Below are positions 1 to 9,366 of a stretch of 64,000 nt of DNA, in pieces; position 1 is the stretch's first letter, and the number at the start of each line of letters is the position of its first letter. A program made the position numbers and the translations under genes. The DNA comes from Rouxiella sp. S1S-2 (GTDB lineage: Bacteria > Pseudomonadota > Gammaproteobacteria > Enterobacterales > Enterobacteriaceae), in contig NZ_WFKL01000001.1 of assembly GCF_009208105.1 (NCBI RefSeq), positions 1,550,001 through 1,614,000 of the forward strand, read 5' to 3'. Below the pieces are notes generated by a model. That model was not told where the DNA came from, searched no databases, and was given only the letters and a program-made list of their open reading frames with translations.

Positions 1-1
1 G

Positions 2-1705
2 TCGGGCGCCGGTGCCTCGGCGATTGCCTGCCTGAATCTGCTGGTGGCGCTTGGCCTTAAACGCGAAAATATCACCGCCTGCGACTCACGTGGTGTGATT
101 TATAAAGGCCGTGAAGAGAACATGGCCGAGACCAAAGCCGCCTACGCGATTGACGACAACGGACAGCGCAGCCTGGGCGACGCCATTCCCGGGGCGGATA
201 TCTTTCTTGGTTGCTCAGGTCCCGGCGTGCTCACCCAGCCGATGGTGAAAGCGATGGGCCGCAGCCCACTGATTCTGGCTCTGGCCAATCCCGAGCCGGA
301 AATTTTGCCACCGCTGGCAAAAGAGGTGCGTCCTGACGCTATTATTTGCACCGGCCGCTCTGATTATCCTAATCAGGTCAACAACGTACTGTGTTTCCCG
401 TTCATCTTTCGCGGTGCGCTCGACGTAGGTGCTACTACCATTAATGAAGAGATGAAGCTGGCCTGCGTACACGCCATTGCCGACCTGGCGCTGGCCGAGC
501 AAAACGACGTGGTGGCGTCGGCCTATGGTGAAGAAGAGCTGTCTTTTGGCCCGGAGTATCTGATACCTAAACCTTTTGATCCGCGCCTGATTGTGAACAT
601 TGCGCCAGCGGTAGCTAAGGCGGCGATGGACTCCGGCGTGGCGACTCGGCCGATTACCGACTTTGACGCCTACAGAGAAAAGCTCTCCGAGTTTGTCTAT
701 AAAACCAACCTGTTTATGAAGCCGATTTTTTCGCAGGCTAAAAAAGAGGCCAAAAAAGTGGTGCTGGCAGAAGGAGAAGAGGCGAGGGTGCTGCATGCCA
801 CGCAGGAGATTATTTCACTCGGACTGGCTAAGCCAATTCTGGTGGGCAGGCCCGGCGTAATTGATATGCGCATTAAAAAGTTGGGACTGCAAATTGAAGC
901 TGGCCGAGATTTTGACGTGGTAAACAACGAATCCGATCCGCGTTTTAATGAATACTGGAGCGAGTATTACCAATTGATGAAACGACGCGGGGTGTCACAG
1001 GAGCAGGCGCGACGAGCTGTTATCGGTAATCCCACGCTGATCGCCGCCATTATGCTGCTGCGCGGAGAGGCCGATGCGATGATTTGTGGCACCATTGGTA
1101 CCTATCACGAGCATTACGAGGTGGTAGAAAAAGTGTTTGGTTTTCGCGAGGGCGTGCGCGTGGCGGGAGCAATGAATGCGCTGCTCTTGCCGAGCGGTAA
1201 TACATTCATCACCGATACTTATGTGAATGAAGACCCCACCGCCGAGCAATTGGCCGAGATAACCCTGCTGGCGGCTGAAACCGTGCGGCGATTTGGTATT
1301 GAGCCTAAGGTCGCGCTGCTGTCGCACTCAAGTTTTGGCACCTCAGACGGGCAAACGGCGCGCAAGATGCGTAAAACGCTGGAGCAGGTTAACAAGCTCG
1401 CGCCAGAGCTGGAAATTGACGGAGAAATGCATGGCGACGCGGCGCTGGTTGAAAGCATCCGCCATGACCTGATGCCAGACAGTCCGCTAAAAGGCTCGGC
1501 TAACATTCTGGTTATGCCCAATATGGAGTCGGCACGAATCAGCTATAACCTGCTGCGCGTCACCAGTTCTGAGGGGGTCACTGTGGGGCCGGTACTGATG
1601 GGCGTCGCGAAGCCGGTGCATATTTTAACGCCCATCGCCTCGGTAAGACGAATTGTTAATATGGTTGCACTGGCCGTGGTTGAGGCGCAGGCCGAGCCGC
1701 TGTAA
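2..1705 (+). CDS. maeB: NADP-dependent malic enzyme with phosphotransacetylase-like C-terminus, 5' truncated by window edge
   Basis: The reading frame is open from base 2 and ends with TAA at 1703-1705, leaving about 567 residues; the family is about 760 residues, so roughly the first 190 lie outside the window. The opening residues GAGASAIA are the NAD(P)-binding loop of malic enzyme, which decarboxylates malate to pyruvate in the cytoplasm. From about residue 230 of the visible part the sequence becomes a phosphate-acetyltransferase-like domain, the combination diagnostic of MaeB as opposed to MaeA (SfcA). This C-terminal domain is regulatory in the E. coli enzyme and binds acetyl-CoA. It converges on the MFS gene downstream. 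Nothing suggests a broken gene. Confidence 0.95.
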   Translation, partial: SGAGASAIACLNLLVALGLKRENITACDSRGVIYKGREENMAETKAAYAIDDNGQRSLGDAIPGADIFLGCSGPGVLTQPMVKAMGRSPLILALANPEPEILPPLAKEVRPDAIICTGRSDYPNQVNNVLCFPFIFRGALDVGATTINEEMKLACVHAIADLALAEQNDVVASAYGEEELSFGPEYLIPKPFDPRLIVNIAPAVAKAAMDSGVATRPITDFDAYREKLSEFVYKTNLFMKPIFSQAKKEAKKVVLAEGEEARVLHATQEIISLGLAKPILVGRPGVIDMRIKKLGLQIEAGRDFDVVNNESDPRFNEYWSEYYQLMKRRGVSQEQARRAVIGNPTLIAAIMLLRGEADAMICGTIGTYHEHYEVVEKVFGFREGVRVAGAMNALLLPSGNTFITDTYVNEDPTAEQLAEITLLAAETVRRFGIEPKVALLSHSSFGTSDGQTARKMRKTLEQVNKLAPELEIDGEMHGDAALVESIRHDLMPDSPLKGSANILVMPNMESARISYNLLRVTSSEGVTVGPVLMGVAKPVHILTPIASVRRIVNMVALAVVEAQAEPL

Positions 1706-1770
1706 GCCTACCGTTGCTGGCAGATTTTGGCGACTCACCCACATTGACTATCTGATTAAAACGGGAGAAT

Positions 1771-1816
1771 GGCCTTCGCCAGTGAAGGCCAGAATGCCCC
1801 CAAAGACGCTGGGGGC
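1771..1816. terminator. Two adjacent hairpins between converging genes
   Basis: Two perfect stems sit between the 3' ends of maeB and the MFS gene: GGCCTTC/GAAGGCC at 1771-1790 and GCCCCC/GGGGGC at 1796-1816. Neither has a strong T tract, so termination is likely but not certain. Confidence 0.5.
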
Positions 1817-1825
1817 GGTCATGAA

Positions 1826-3142
1826 TTACTTCTGTAGGGTCACCAAAATCGGTTTTTTCACAAACAGTCCGTAGCTTAGCGCACCCAGCATCAGTAAACC
1901 GGCGCCGAGGAAGAAGACGTTGGTGAACTGGCCGGTAGCATCAAGGATTATCCCGGTGACAATGGGCGCACAGGCTGCGCCCAGGAAGCCCCCAAAGTTC
2001 TGGATTGCCCCCATTGATGCCACCTGCTCTTTCGGCGCAATGTCTGAGGCCAGCGTCCAAATAACGCCCTGCGGCAACTGCGAGAAGAAATAGCCAATCG
2101 ACAGCAGTGCGATGCTCAATGTGGTGTTATGCACGAACGGAATTGGCGCCACAAAACAGGCCGCCAGCGCAGCACCGGCAACGATCGGCACCTTACGCGC
2201 CGTAATGGTTTTCACACCACGACGGATAAGGCGGTCGGAAATCATCCCGCCACACAGCACGCCCAAAATACCCGCAAAGAAGGGGATAGCGGCCAGCCAG
2301 CCAGTTTGTTTTAGGCTAAAGCCCAGCGATTTCTCCAGATAACCCGGCAGCCAGGTCAAATAAACCCAAATGGTGAACATAATCGAGAAGTTGCCGATCA
2401 CCATAAACCAGGTGGTTTTGTGCTTAAACAACGCACCCCAGCTCGCCTTGTTATTGCCATGAATGTCGGCCACCGGTTGCTGCACCAACTGAGAGTTGGC
2501 GTGAATTACCTTTTCTTCGCGCTCTGTCGGGTTGCGATAGAATTTTAGCCATACCAGCAGCAGAGGAATACCGGCTAGACCGATCGCAATAAACATGCCA
2601 CGCCAGCCGAGCGTTAACAGCAGCACGGTCAGGATTGGCGGCGCAATGGCATTGGCAATCTGCGAGCCGGTGTTGATGATGGAGGTCGGCAGTGCGCGCT
2701 CTTTGTCAGAGAACCAGCGGTGAGTGATCTTGATGCCGGAGGTAAAAAATGGGGATTCGGAAATGCCCAGCAGCACGCGCAGGGCATAGAACATGGAATA
2801 ACCATTCACGAAACCGGCCATCACCGTGAAGGTGGACCATAGGCCCACACCCCACGAGAACATCTTTTTAGGACCAAAACGGTCAACCAGCCAGCCCGCC
2901 GGCAGGTTTGCCAACGCATAAGGCCACAGGAACGCCGACAGCAGCAGGCCCATTTCCGTTTGGCTGAAACCAAACTCCCTGGCGATGGTGGTATTGGCAA
3001 TACTTAAATTGGCGCGGTCGAGGTAATTAATTACCGCCGCCATTAACAAAATAAAAATAATGCCCCAGCGCAAGCGCGAAACAACGGGGGCGGCCGTTTT
3101 AACCAGAGGGGTATCGAGAGAAGAGGTTGCGTCTTTCATCAT
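1826..3142 (-). CDS. MFS transporter, anion:cation symporter family (sugar-acid type)
   Basis: Inner-membrane importer of 438 residues with the expected 12 hydrophobic segments. The start of TM1 (NYLDRANLSIA, about residues 39-49) and the loop-2 stretch GWLVDRFGPKK are typical of the anion:cation symporter branch that includes the hexuronate, galactonate and glucarate carriers of E. coli. It is the last gene of a minus-strand cluster and starts 12 bp after the YhcH-type gene, so it is almost certainly cotranscribed. Together with the aldolase and kinase upstream this points to uptake of a sugar acid or related anion. The exact substrate cannot be read from the sequence. Confidence 0.88.
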   Translation of the reverse strand: MMKDATSSLDTPLVKTAAPVVSRLRWGIIFILLMAAVINYLDRANLSIANTTIAREFGFSQTEMGLLLSAFLWPYALANLPAGWLVDRFGPKKMFSWGVGLWSTFTVMAGFVNGYSMFYALRVLLGISESPFFTSGIKITHRWFSDKERALPTSIINTGSQIANAIAPPILTVLLLTLGWRGMFIAIGLAGIPLLLVWLKFYRNPTEREEKVIHANSQLVQQPVADIHGNNKASWGALFKHKTTWFMVIGNFSIMFTIWVYLTWLPGYLEKSLGFSLKQTGWLAAIPFFAGILGVLCGGMISDRLIRRGVKTITARKVPIVAGAALAACFVAPIPFVHNTTLSIALLSIGYFFSQLPQGVIWTLASDIAPKEQVASMGAIQNFGGFLGAACAPIVTGIILDATGQFTNVFFLGAGLLMLGALSYGLFVKKPILVTLQK

Positions 3143-3154
3143 TTTAATTATCCA

Positions 3155-3652
3155 CTATTGGTTATTCATAAATAAGTCATCATTGAACAGACTTAGGTGA
3201 ATTTTAATCACAGCTTTACGAATAAAAGACTCGTTTTTGGTATTACAACAAGGACGGTGTAAATCTTGCGGAAATAAAACAGCAAACATGCCGGGTTCCA
3301 AACGGATCAGCGATTCATTATTCGTTTCCTGATAAAACACAATGTCGTGCTTCTCTGCCCGGTCTTCTACCACCTCATGCTCAGCCGCACCGCGTGCCAC
3401 GCCGATGGTTTCTTCTCCCTGCAAGAGAAATTGAATATCTACAAACTTAAAATGTGACTCAGCTCGCATTTCATTAGCAGGAACGGTGTTCATTTCTTGA
3501 AGAAGGCAAAACATCTTGCCCGGAATAATGTCGAATTTCCCTGGTGTTAGCGTTGAAAAATCAGTTTGAGTAATATACTCAATACCTTTATTAATAATCG
3601 GATGGAAAGCGAATTTCTCGCGTTCCCAGTCTCGCAGGCAACATACGATCAT
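3155..3652 (-). CDS. YhcH/YjgK/YiaL (EbgC) family cupin-like protein
   Basis: 165 residues with the family pattern: an N-terminal segment around FDIIPGKMFCLLQE, the central ESHFKFVDIQFLLQGEE region, and a C-terminal stretch FPQDLHRP. The E and H residues of these motifs form the metal-site side of the beta-barrel in characterised members. Relatives include NanQ (sialic-acid anomerase), the EbgC subunit and YiaL of a keto-sugar pathway, and are usually embedded in carbohydrate operons. Here it lies between aldolase and transporter genes, so a mutarotase or isomerase role on the imported sugar derivative is a reasonable inference. An AAGGA ribosome binding site precedes the ATG by about nine bases. 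Confidence 0.85.
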   Translation of the reverse strand: MIVCCLRDWEREKFAFHPIINKGIEYITQTDFSTLTPGKFDIIPGKMFCLLQEMNTVPANEMRAESHFKFVDIQFLLQGEETIGVARGAAEHEVVEDRAEKHDIVFYQETNNESLIRLEPGMFAVLFPQDLHRPCCNTKNESFIRKAVIKIHLSLFNDDLFMNNQ

Positions 3653-3778
3653 GTTGAATAATCCTTTTATATTTATTTATACCTAGGGTCGGATTACAGC
3701 TAAAAACGTTATAAATTTAAAACTTACGGCCTGGAGGGGTAATCATTTGAATAAAATAGTCCACCAGGCAATTAATCA

Positions 3779-3803
3779 GCGGATAAGACGACGGCTCATC
3801 CGC
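3779..3803. repeat. REP-like imperfect hairpin
   Basis: A 25-base imperfect inverted repeat begins GCGGATAAG and ends CTCATCCGC, resembling the arms of enterobacterial REP/PU elements. It lies in the 176-bp gap between the aldolase and YhcH-type genes and might act as an mRNA-stabilising or attenuating stem. Only one copy was noticed. Confidence 0.35.
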
Positions 3804-3828
3804 ATCACTCACTTAACGCTATTGCGCC

Positions 3829-4758
3829 TTATACGGCGGCAATTTTTTTCTGCCACACCGCCGTGCCGCTGTGAATTTGATCCAGCAACACGGTCAGTCC
3901 CCAGAATTTTTCCAGCACATTGTCTTTATTCACGCGGCAGAATTCACTGTCGAACGTGCCCAGACGCTGATGATAAATCTTGGCATTCTTCGGATAACCC
4001 AAGGTTTCAGTCACCGCCCCCAGCGACAGGAAAATGGCCAACTCGTCGGCGAGCTGCGGCTGGGTTTTCGCCTTGTGATACAGCCAGCTGTAAAGCTCGG
4101 GGTGGAAGTTAGTGAACACGCCGCTGAATCCTTTAGAACCCGCCTGCATCGCTGGATAAGCAATCGCGGCATTAGCATTAATGATGTTCAACGGCGTATT
4201 CGCCACCAGCTGCACGCGGCGGGTCACGGTTGCCAGGTCACAGCTCACGTCTTTCAGCACCACGAAGCGGCCCGTGTTAGCGCAGTAAGTCAGCTCTTCG
4301 TCGGTCAGCAGGCGGCGATACGGGGCTGGACACTCATACAGGCCCAGCGGCATGGACTCGGGCAGGGCGTTCAGCAGCTTATCCAGCGTGGCAAAGAAGG
4401 TCTCACTGCCCTGATTTTTAGGGTCGAGATGGTTGGTTACCAGCACCAGTGCGTCGGCACCGGTTTTCGCCATCGCGCTCAGTTCATTGATTTGGTCATT
4501 GATATCATCACTGATGTGGCCAGAAGCAATCACCGGCACGCGACCTGCCACTTGCTTGACCACAAACTCGGCCAGCTCAACGCGCTCTTCCAGGGTCAGA
4601 AACTGCATCTCACTCGACTGACACACGGCAAATAGCGCATCTACGCCTTTCTCAAGATACCAGTCGATCAAACGGGTCAGCCCCGGATAGTCAATCTGGT
4701 TGTCTTCGGTGAAAGGGGTCAACATCACCGGCACGATACCTTCAATACTTTTAGTCAT
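3829..4758 (-). CDS. DHDPS/N-acetylneuraminate lyase family aldolase
   Basis: 309 residues, the usual length for class I pyruvate-dependent lyases of this fold. The conserved tyrosine is Y141 (in YECP) and the Schiff-base lysine is K169 (in VVLKDVS). The residues that normally read GxxGE near position 47 are replaced by CQSSEMQ, which argues against true dihydrodipicolinate synthase or classical sialate lyase. Family members of this divergence cleave 2-keto-3-deoxy sugar acids to pyruvate and an aldehyde, or related substrates. It has its own strong SD (TAAGGAG, 4761-4770 on the complement), directly abutted by a 16-bp palindrome. Cytoplasmic catabolic role with the adjacent kinase and importer is inferred. 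Confidence 0.85.
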   Translation of the reverse strand: MTKSIEGIVPVMLTPFTEDNQIDYPGLTRLIDWYLEKGVDALFAVCQSSEMQFLTLEERVELAEFVVKQVAGRVPVIASGHISDDINDQINELSAMAKTGADALVLVTNHLDPKNQGSETFFATLDKLLNALPESMPLGLYECPAPYRRLLTDEELTYCANTGRFVVLKDVSCDLATVTRRVQLVANTPLNIINANAAIAYPAMQAGSKGFSGVFTNFHPELYSWLYHKAKTQPQLADELAIFLSLGAVTETLGYPKNAKIYHQRLGTFDSEFCRVNKDNVLEKFWGLTVLLDQIHSGTAVWQKKIAAV

Positions 4759-4772
4759 TACTGCTCCTTAAA

Positions 4773-4788
4773 ACGTAATCGATTACGT
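4773..4788. promoter_or_regulatory. 16-bp perfect palindrome, candidate operator
   Basis: ACGTAATCGATTACGT is a perfect palindrome with a central CG, the pattern of LacI/GalR-type operators. It sits 14 bases before the aldolase start codon, right beside its ribosome binding site. A second small palindrome (TGATGCATCA, 4801-4810) lies just upstream. No LacI-family gene is present in the window. Confidence 0.5.
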
Positions 4789-4852
4789 GGCCGCTAAACG
4801 TGATGCATCAAGGCAGCGACCGCCACAAGAAACTAAACAGTGAACGCAGCAT

Positions 4853-6067
4853 TTATCGCTGCGCCAAACGTGCTAAAACCTGTGCGTTATCAGGCATGTT
4901 CGATGCACCTTCACGCTCGACTGCCAGTGAGGCAAATGCCGAGGCGTAGGTCGCCGCCTGAATCAGACTTTGCCCATTGGCAATGCTCGACGCCAACGCG
5001 CCGTTAAAGGCATCGCCCGCGCCAGTGGTGTCAACGCTCAGGGCCGGGAAGGCCGGAATGTGTTGAAACTGGTTGCCGTCGAGCAGCAGGGCACCGCGTG
5101 AGCCCATGGTAATAATGACCCGCTTTGCGCCCTGGCTGACAATGCGCTGTGCGGCCTCTTTAGCGCTGGCTAAATCCTGCACGTCGATGCCCGACAGCTG
5201 CGATGCCTCGGTTTCGTTAGGTGTAATCACGTCAACGTATTCCAGGCACTCTAGCGCGTGTGTCGAAAAAGGTGCCGGGTTGAGGATCACCTTGACCCCC
5301 AGCGCCTTGGCCAATTTCATCGCGCGCAGGGTGGCGGAAAAATTATTCTCGAGCTGTACCAGCAACACGTCCGAATCTTCAAGCTCGGGAGCAATGGCCG
5401 CGACCTCGTCTTCGCTGATGGTTTTATTGGCACCGGAGTAAATAGCAATCATGTTCTCGCCGTTCTCCTGCGAGACATAGATGATGGCATTGCCCGTCGG
5501 CTCGGTTTCCGACTGATAAAGGGTAAAAGAGTGAATTTCGGAGGAGGTCAGGTGATCGTAAGCAAACTGGCTGAACTGATCTTTTCCTACTTTAGACACG
5601 AAATGCACTTTGGCACCGGCGCGACTGACCGCCGTAGCCTGATTGGCACCTTTTCCTCCGGGACCGAGCGTACTGCCCAGCGCCATCAGTGATTCTCCGC
5701 CTTTTGGAAAGCGCTCAACCTTCGCCACGATATCGACGTTAAATGAACCCAGAATGCAGACCTTACCTTTCATGTTCTTTCCTTTATTCTGCTGCCCGGC
5801 CTGCTTTCTTTTCTGATTCTGCAGTCGTTTTAGCAATACTTCAAAATTGTCGCCGGTGCCGGTAATCAGCTTCGACTGCAAACTGCGGCGATTAACCCGC
5901 GCCCCGCCGTGACAGCGCTGAACCAAATTTTCAGCCGCTAGTGCGTTTAGGTCACTGCGGATGGTTTCTCTGGTTACGTTAAACAGGGACGCTAAAACCT
6001 CGACCTTTACCCGTTCGTATTTATCGAGATACTCCAGAATTTGCTGCCGACGCTCTTCAAGAAACAT
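4853..6067 (-). CDS. DeoR-type HTH domain fused to ribokinase-like (PfkB) kinase
   Basis: 404 residues in two parts. Residues 1-56 are a DeoR-family winged helix-turn-helix (RRQQILEYL, then the recognition region around VTRETIRSDLNAL). Residues 99-404 form a complete ribokinase-like PfkB kinase with GGKGANQ at 137-143 and the catalytic DTTGAGDAFNG near 350. The usual DeoR effector domain is absent, so the kinase itself may serve as the sensor. M99 is preceded by AAAGGAAAGAAC, an excellent ribosome binding site, so a free 306-residue kinase (normal RbsK length) could also be made from 5773. It is the promoter-proximal gene of the cluster. Substrate is probably a sugar or deoxy-keto acid; not determinable. 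Confidence 0.88.
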   Translation of the reverse strand: MFLEERRQQILEYLDKYERVKVEVLASLFNVTRETIRSDLNALAAENLVQRCHGGARVNRRSLQSKLITGTGDNFEVLLKRLQNQKRKQAGQQNKGKNMKGKVCILGSFNVDIVAKVERFPKGGESLMALGSTLGPGGKGANQATAVSRAGAKVHFVSKVGKDQFSQFAYDHLTSSEIHSFTLYQSETEPTGNAIIYVSQENGENMIAIYSGANKTISEDEVAAIAPELEDSDVLLVQLENNFSATLRAMKLAKALGVKVILNPAPFSTHALECLEYVDVITPNETEASQLSGIDVQDLASAKEAAQRIVSQGAKRVIITMGSRGALLLDGNQFQHIPAFPALSVDTTGAGDAFNGALASSIANGQSLIQAATYASAFASLAVEREGASNMPDNAQVLARLAQR

Positions 6068-6245
6068 ATTTACCCGCCTTTTCTTTATTTAGAATAAATG
6101 TAACAAACTAATTAAAGAGTGATGTTTCTCATAGCTTGGTAGGCAAAACGGAAGTAAACAAAAATTGGGGCGTATGAGTTTCGTTACGTTAGAAAGAGGG
6201 ATGTCATTGGGGGAAATGAAGTCGCAATTTTTAAGGGGCTGGATT

Positions 6246-6266
6246 CCCTCCTCATGAATAGGAGGG
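6246..6266. terminator. Hairpin downstream of yaiI
   Basis: Perfect 7-bp stem CCCTCCT/AGGAGGG with a 7-base loop, located just beyond the 3' end of the minus-strand amiA-hemF-yaiI group. No clear T run follows, so termination strength is uncertain. The remaining bases to 6067 show no convincing gene. Confidence 0.35.
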
Positions 6267-6300
6267 TTAGGGTAGGGAAGGCAGGCATCGAGGAGGGTAA

Positions 6301-6752
6301 CTAGCTTTTCTTGGCCTGCACCAGCCATTTGTCCAGTTCATTGGCGAACTGCTGGCGATCGCGCTGGTTAAGCGCCGGTGGCCCGCCAGTCTGGACACCG
6401 CTGGCGCGCATGGTGTCCATAAAGTCGCGCATATTCAGGCGTTCACGAATGGTTTCAGTCGTATAGCGCTCTCCGCGCGGATTCAGCGCGACGCCGCCTT
6501 TTTCAATCACCTCAGCCGCTAAGGGAATATCAGCGGTTATCACTAAATCACCGGTTTCCACGCGTTTAACGATTTCATTATCGGCCACGTCAAATCCGGC
6601 CTCAACGCGCAGCGTGCGCAGAAATCGTGAGGGAGGAGTGCGGATTATCTGGTTGGCGACCAGCGTAACCATGACTTCGGTCCGCTCGGCGGCGCGAAAA
6701 AGCACCTCTTTTATTACGTTTGGACAGGCGTCGGCATCAACCCAAATTTGCA

Positions 6753-6753
<1 letters not shown>
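6301..6753 (-). CDS. yaiI: YaiI/YqxD family (UPF0178) protein
   Basis: 150 residues. The N-terminus [18 protein letters not shown] carries the conserved DADACP motif of the UPF0178 family, and the family's later VITADIPLA and NPRG blocks are present. The fold is PIN/NYN nuclease-like, but the biochemical role is not established. Its ATG overlaps the stop codon of hemF (TAATG), implying translational coupling. In E. coli yaiI is elsewhere on the chromosome, so this position next to hemF is a lineage-specific arrangement. Confidence 0.92.
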
Positions 6754-7679
<926 letters not shown>

Positions 7680-7745
7680 CTAACTCGTAAGCTCTCGGAC
7701 AAATAGGGCATCATTATAGCCTTATTTGTCCGTAGGATTGCACCG

Positions 7746-8630
7746 TCAGCGCGGTTTTCGTTCGTGGGCGTCAAAATAAGCGAAGAAATTGACGATGCCT
7801 GTAGAAATCGCCTGAGCAATTTCCTGACGAAATGCGGTGGTGTTGAGCAACTGCTCTTCCTGATGATTGGTGATAAACGAGGTTTCCACCAAAATCGACG
7901 GGATTGAGGGTGATTTTAATACCGCAAAAGCCGCCTGTTCAGTTTGCTGGCTGTGCAGATGATGAATCGGGCGGATCCTTTCGAGCACGTGGTGTCCCAG
8001 CGTCAAGCTGTTTTTGATGGTGTCAGTCTGCACCAGATCAAACAACACCTGTTGCAGATAATTGTTGTCGGCTTCCTGATATTTTGCGCCCGCCACCAAG
8101 TCAGCATCGTTCTCCCTTTTAGAGAGGTAACGCGCCATGGTACTGCTCGCACCACGATTGGACAGGGCAAATACTGAAGCGCCGCTGGCTTCAGGACTGG
8201 TAAAACCGTCGGCATGAATTGAAACAAATAAGTCTGCCTGATGCTGGTGAGCAATCTCTACTCGCTGATAAAGCGGAATAAAGTGGTCGGAATCGCGGGT
8301 TAATTTCACCTCGATATGGTCGTTCTGCGACAGGTGCTCGCGAACGTAGTTAGCAATTTCGAGGACCACATGTTTCTCTTCCGAACCTTCATGGCCGATC
8401 GCGCCAGAATCAATGCCACCGTGGCCTGGGTCAATCATCACCAGACGTTTTGCACCCGGCGGTTTGGGCTTTGGCGCGACTTTGGTCACGTGCTCGGTCT
8501 GCTGCGCTGAGGCGAAGCGACTGCCAAACGCGCCAAAGGCCAGCCCGAGGCCGGTCAGTAATACCTGACGACGCGTTGCTGAGCGAGGAAGCGGTTGGAA
8601 ATGAAGGAATTTATTGAGGGGATTTAACAT
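7746..8630 (-). CDS. amiA: N-acetylmuramoyl-L-alanine amidase, Tat-exported
   Basis: 294 residues. The N-terminus contains a twin-arginine signal (SATRRQVLL near residues 17-25) followed by a hydrophobic stretch ending at FASAQQ, so the enzyme is exported folded to the periplasm. The Amidase_3 zinc site is visible: H in DPGHGG, E in GSEEKHVVLE, H in VSIHAD and the catalytic E in LVETSF. It removes peptide stems from peptidoglycan during septum splitting. The extended region before the last motifs corresponds to the autoinhibitory helix controlled by EnvC in E. coli. Confidence 0.96.
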   Translation of the reverse strand: MLNPLNKFLHFQPLPRSATRRQVLLTGLGLAFGAFGSRFASAQQTEHVTKVAPKPKPPGAKRLVMIDPGHGGIDSGAIGHEGSEEKHVVLEIANYVREHLSQNDHIEVKLTRDSDHFIPLYQRVEIAHQHQADLFVSIHADGFTSPEASGASVFALSNRGASSTMARYLSKRENDADLVAGAKYQEADNNYLQQVLFDLVQTDTIKNSLTLGHHVLERIRPIHHLHSQQTEQAAFAVLKSPSIPSILVETSFITNHQEEQLLNTTAFRQEIAQAISTGIVNFFAYFDAHERKPR

Positions 8631-8854
8631 CTGTCCGCAGCCTTTTTTTATAGCAGAATGCGGATGTTATATAGTATCCAACCAGCATAATCGACATGAG
8701 AACTATTGCTGTTTATTAACAATGTGTGCGTTTTTAATCATTCCGCAGTCTGATATTTATCTGATTTTTTTCTTAATGGCGGCCATTTTGATATTGCGTA
8801 TCGGGAAGATCACGCGATAATCAATAAATAACTTATTAACCGCGGCGAAGAGTG

Positions 8855-9280
8855 ATGGAAATTCGCGTATTTAAACAAGAAGATTATGAAGAAGTGCTGA
8901 CCCTGTGGGAGCGCTGCGATTTGTTACGCCCGTGGAACGATCCCGAATTAGATATCGAGCGCAAACTCAACCACGATCCGGAGCTTTTTTTGGTTGCAGA
9001 GGTCAGTGGAGAGGTGGTCGGCTCAGTGATGGGCGGTTACGACGGACATCGCGGTTCGGCTTATTATCTGGGCGTTCACCCGGAGTATCGCGGTCGTGGC
9101 ATTGCCAATGCGCTGATGAATCGCCTGGAGAAAAAGCTGATCGCGCGCGGTTGCCCTAAAATCCAGCTGATGGTGCGTGCCGAAAATGACGCCGTCATTA
9201 GCATGTATGAGAAACTGGATTACGAAGTGATTGAAAGCATCAGCCTGGGTAAACGGCTGATCGTCGATCAGGAGTACTGA
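8855..9280 (+). CDS. ypeA: GNAT family acetyltransferase YpeA
   Basis: 141 residues, nearly identical in length and sequence pattern to E. coli YpeA. The acetyl-CoA loop is RGRGIANAL (about residues 79-87) after the beta-strand YYLGVHPEY. The first ATG (8855) is chosen over the preceding in-frame GTG at 8852 because it matches the family N-terminus MEIRVF and follows GGCGAAGAG. Substrate unknown; probably an amino acid or small amine. Divergent from amiA as in E. coli. Confidence 0.95.
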   Translation: MEIRVFKQEDYEEVLTLWERCDLLRPWNDPELDIERKLNHDPELFLVAEVSGEVVGSVMGGYDGHRGSAYYLGVHPEYRGRGIANALMNRLEKKLIARGCPKIQLMVRAENDAVISMYEKLDYEVIESISLGKRLIVDQEY

Positions 9281-9318
9281 TTTTTCAACCGCCGGGCAGC
9301 GCTTTTTTAATCCTGCCC

Positions 9319-9350
9319 GACACTCCCGACCTGAGCAGGTCAGGAGTGTC
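9319..9350. terminator. Bidirectional-looking hairpin between ypeA and ygiW-type gene
   Basis: GACACTCC pairs with GGAGTGTC, extended inside by GACCT/AGGTC, giving a stem of about 14 bp with one mismatch. It lies between the converging 3' ends. No long T run. Confidence 0.55.
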
Positions 9351-9366
9351 AATGTGGGTTTTGTGA

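Noticed and set aside
6089..6328. 79-codon minus frame upstream of the HTH-kinase gene
   Set aside because: Overlaps the end of yaiI, no ribosome site, not protein-like.
8614..8820. 68-codon plus frame between amiA and ypeA
   Set aside because: Cys- and Ile-rich, overlaps the amiA start region, no family or ribosome site.
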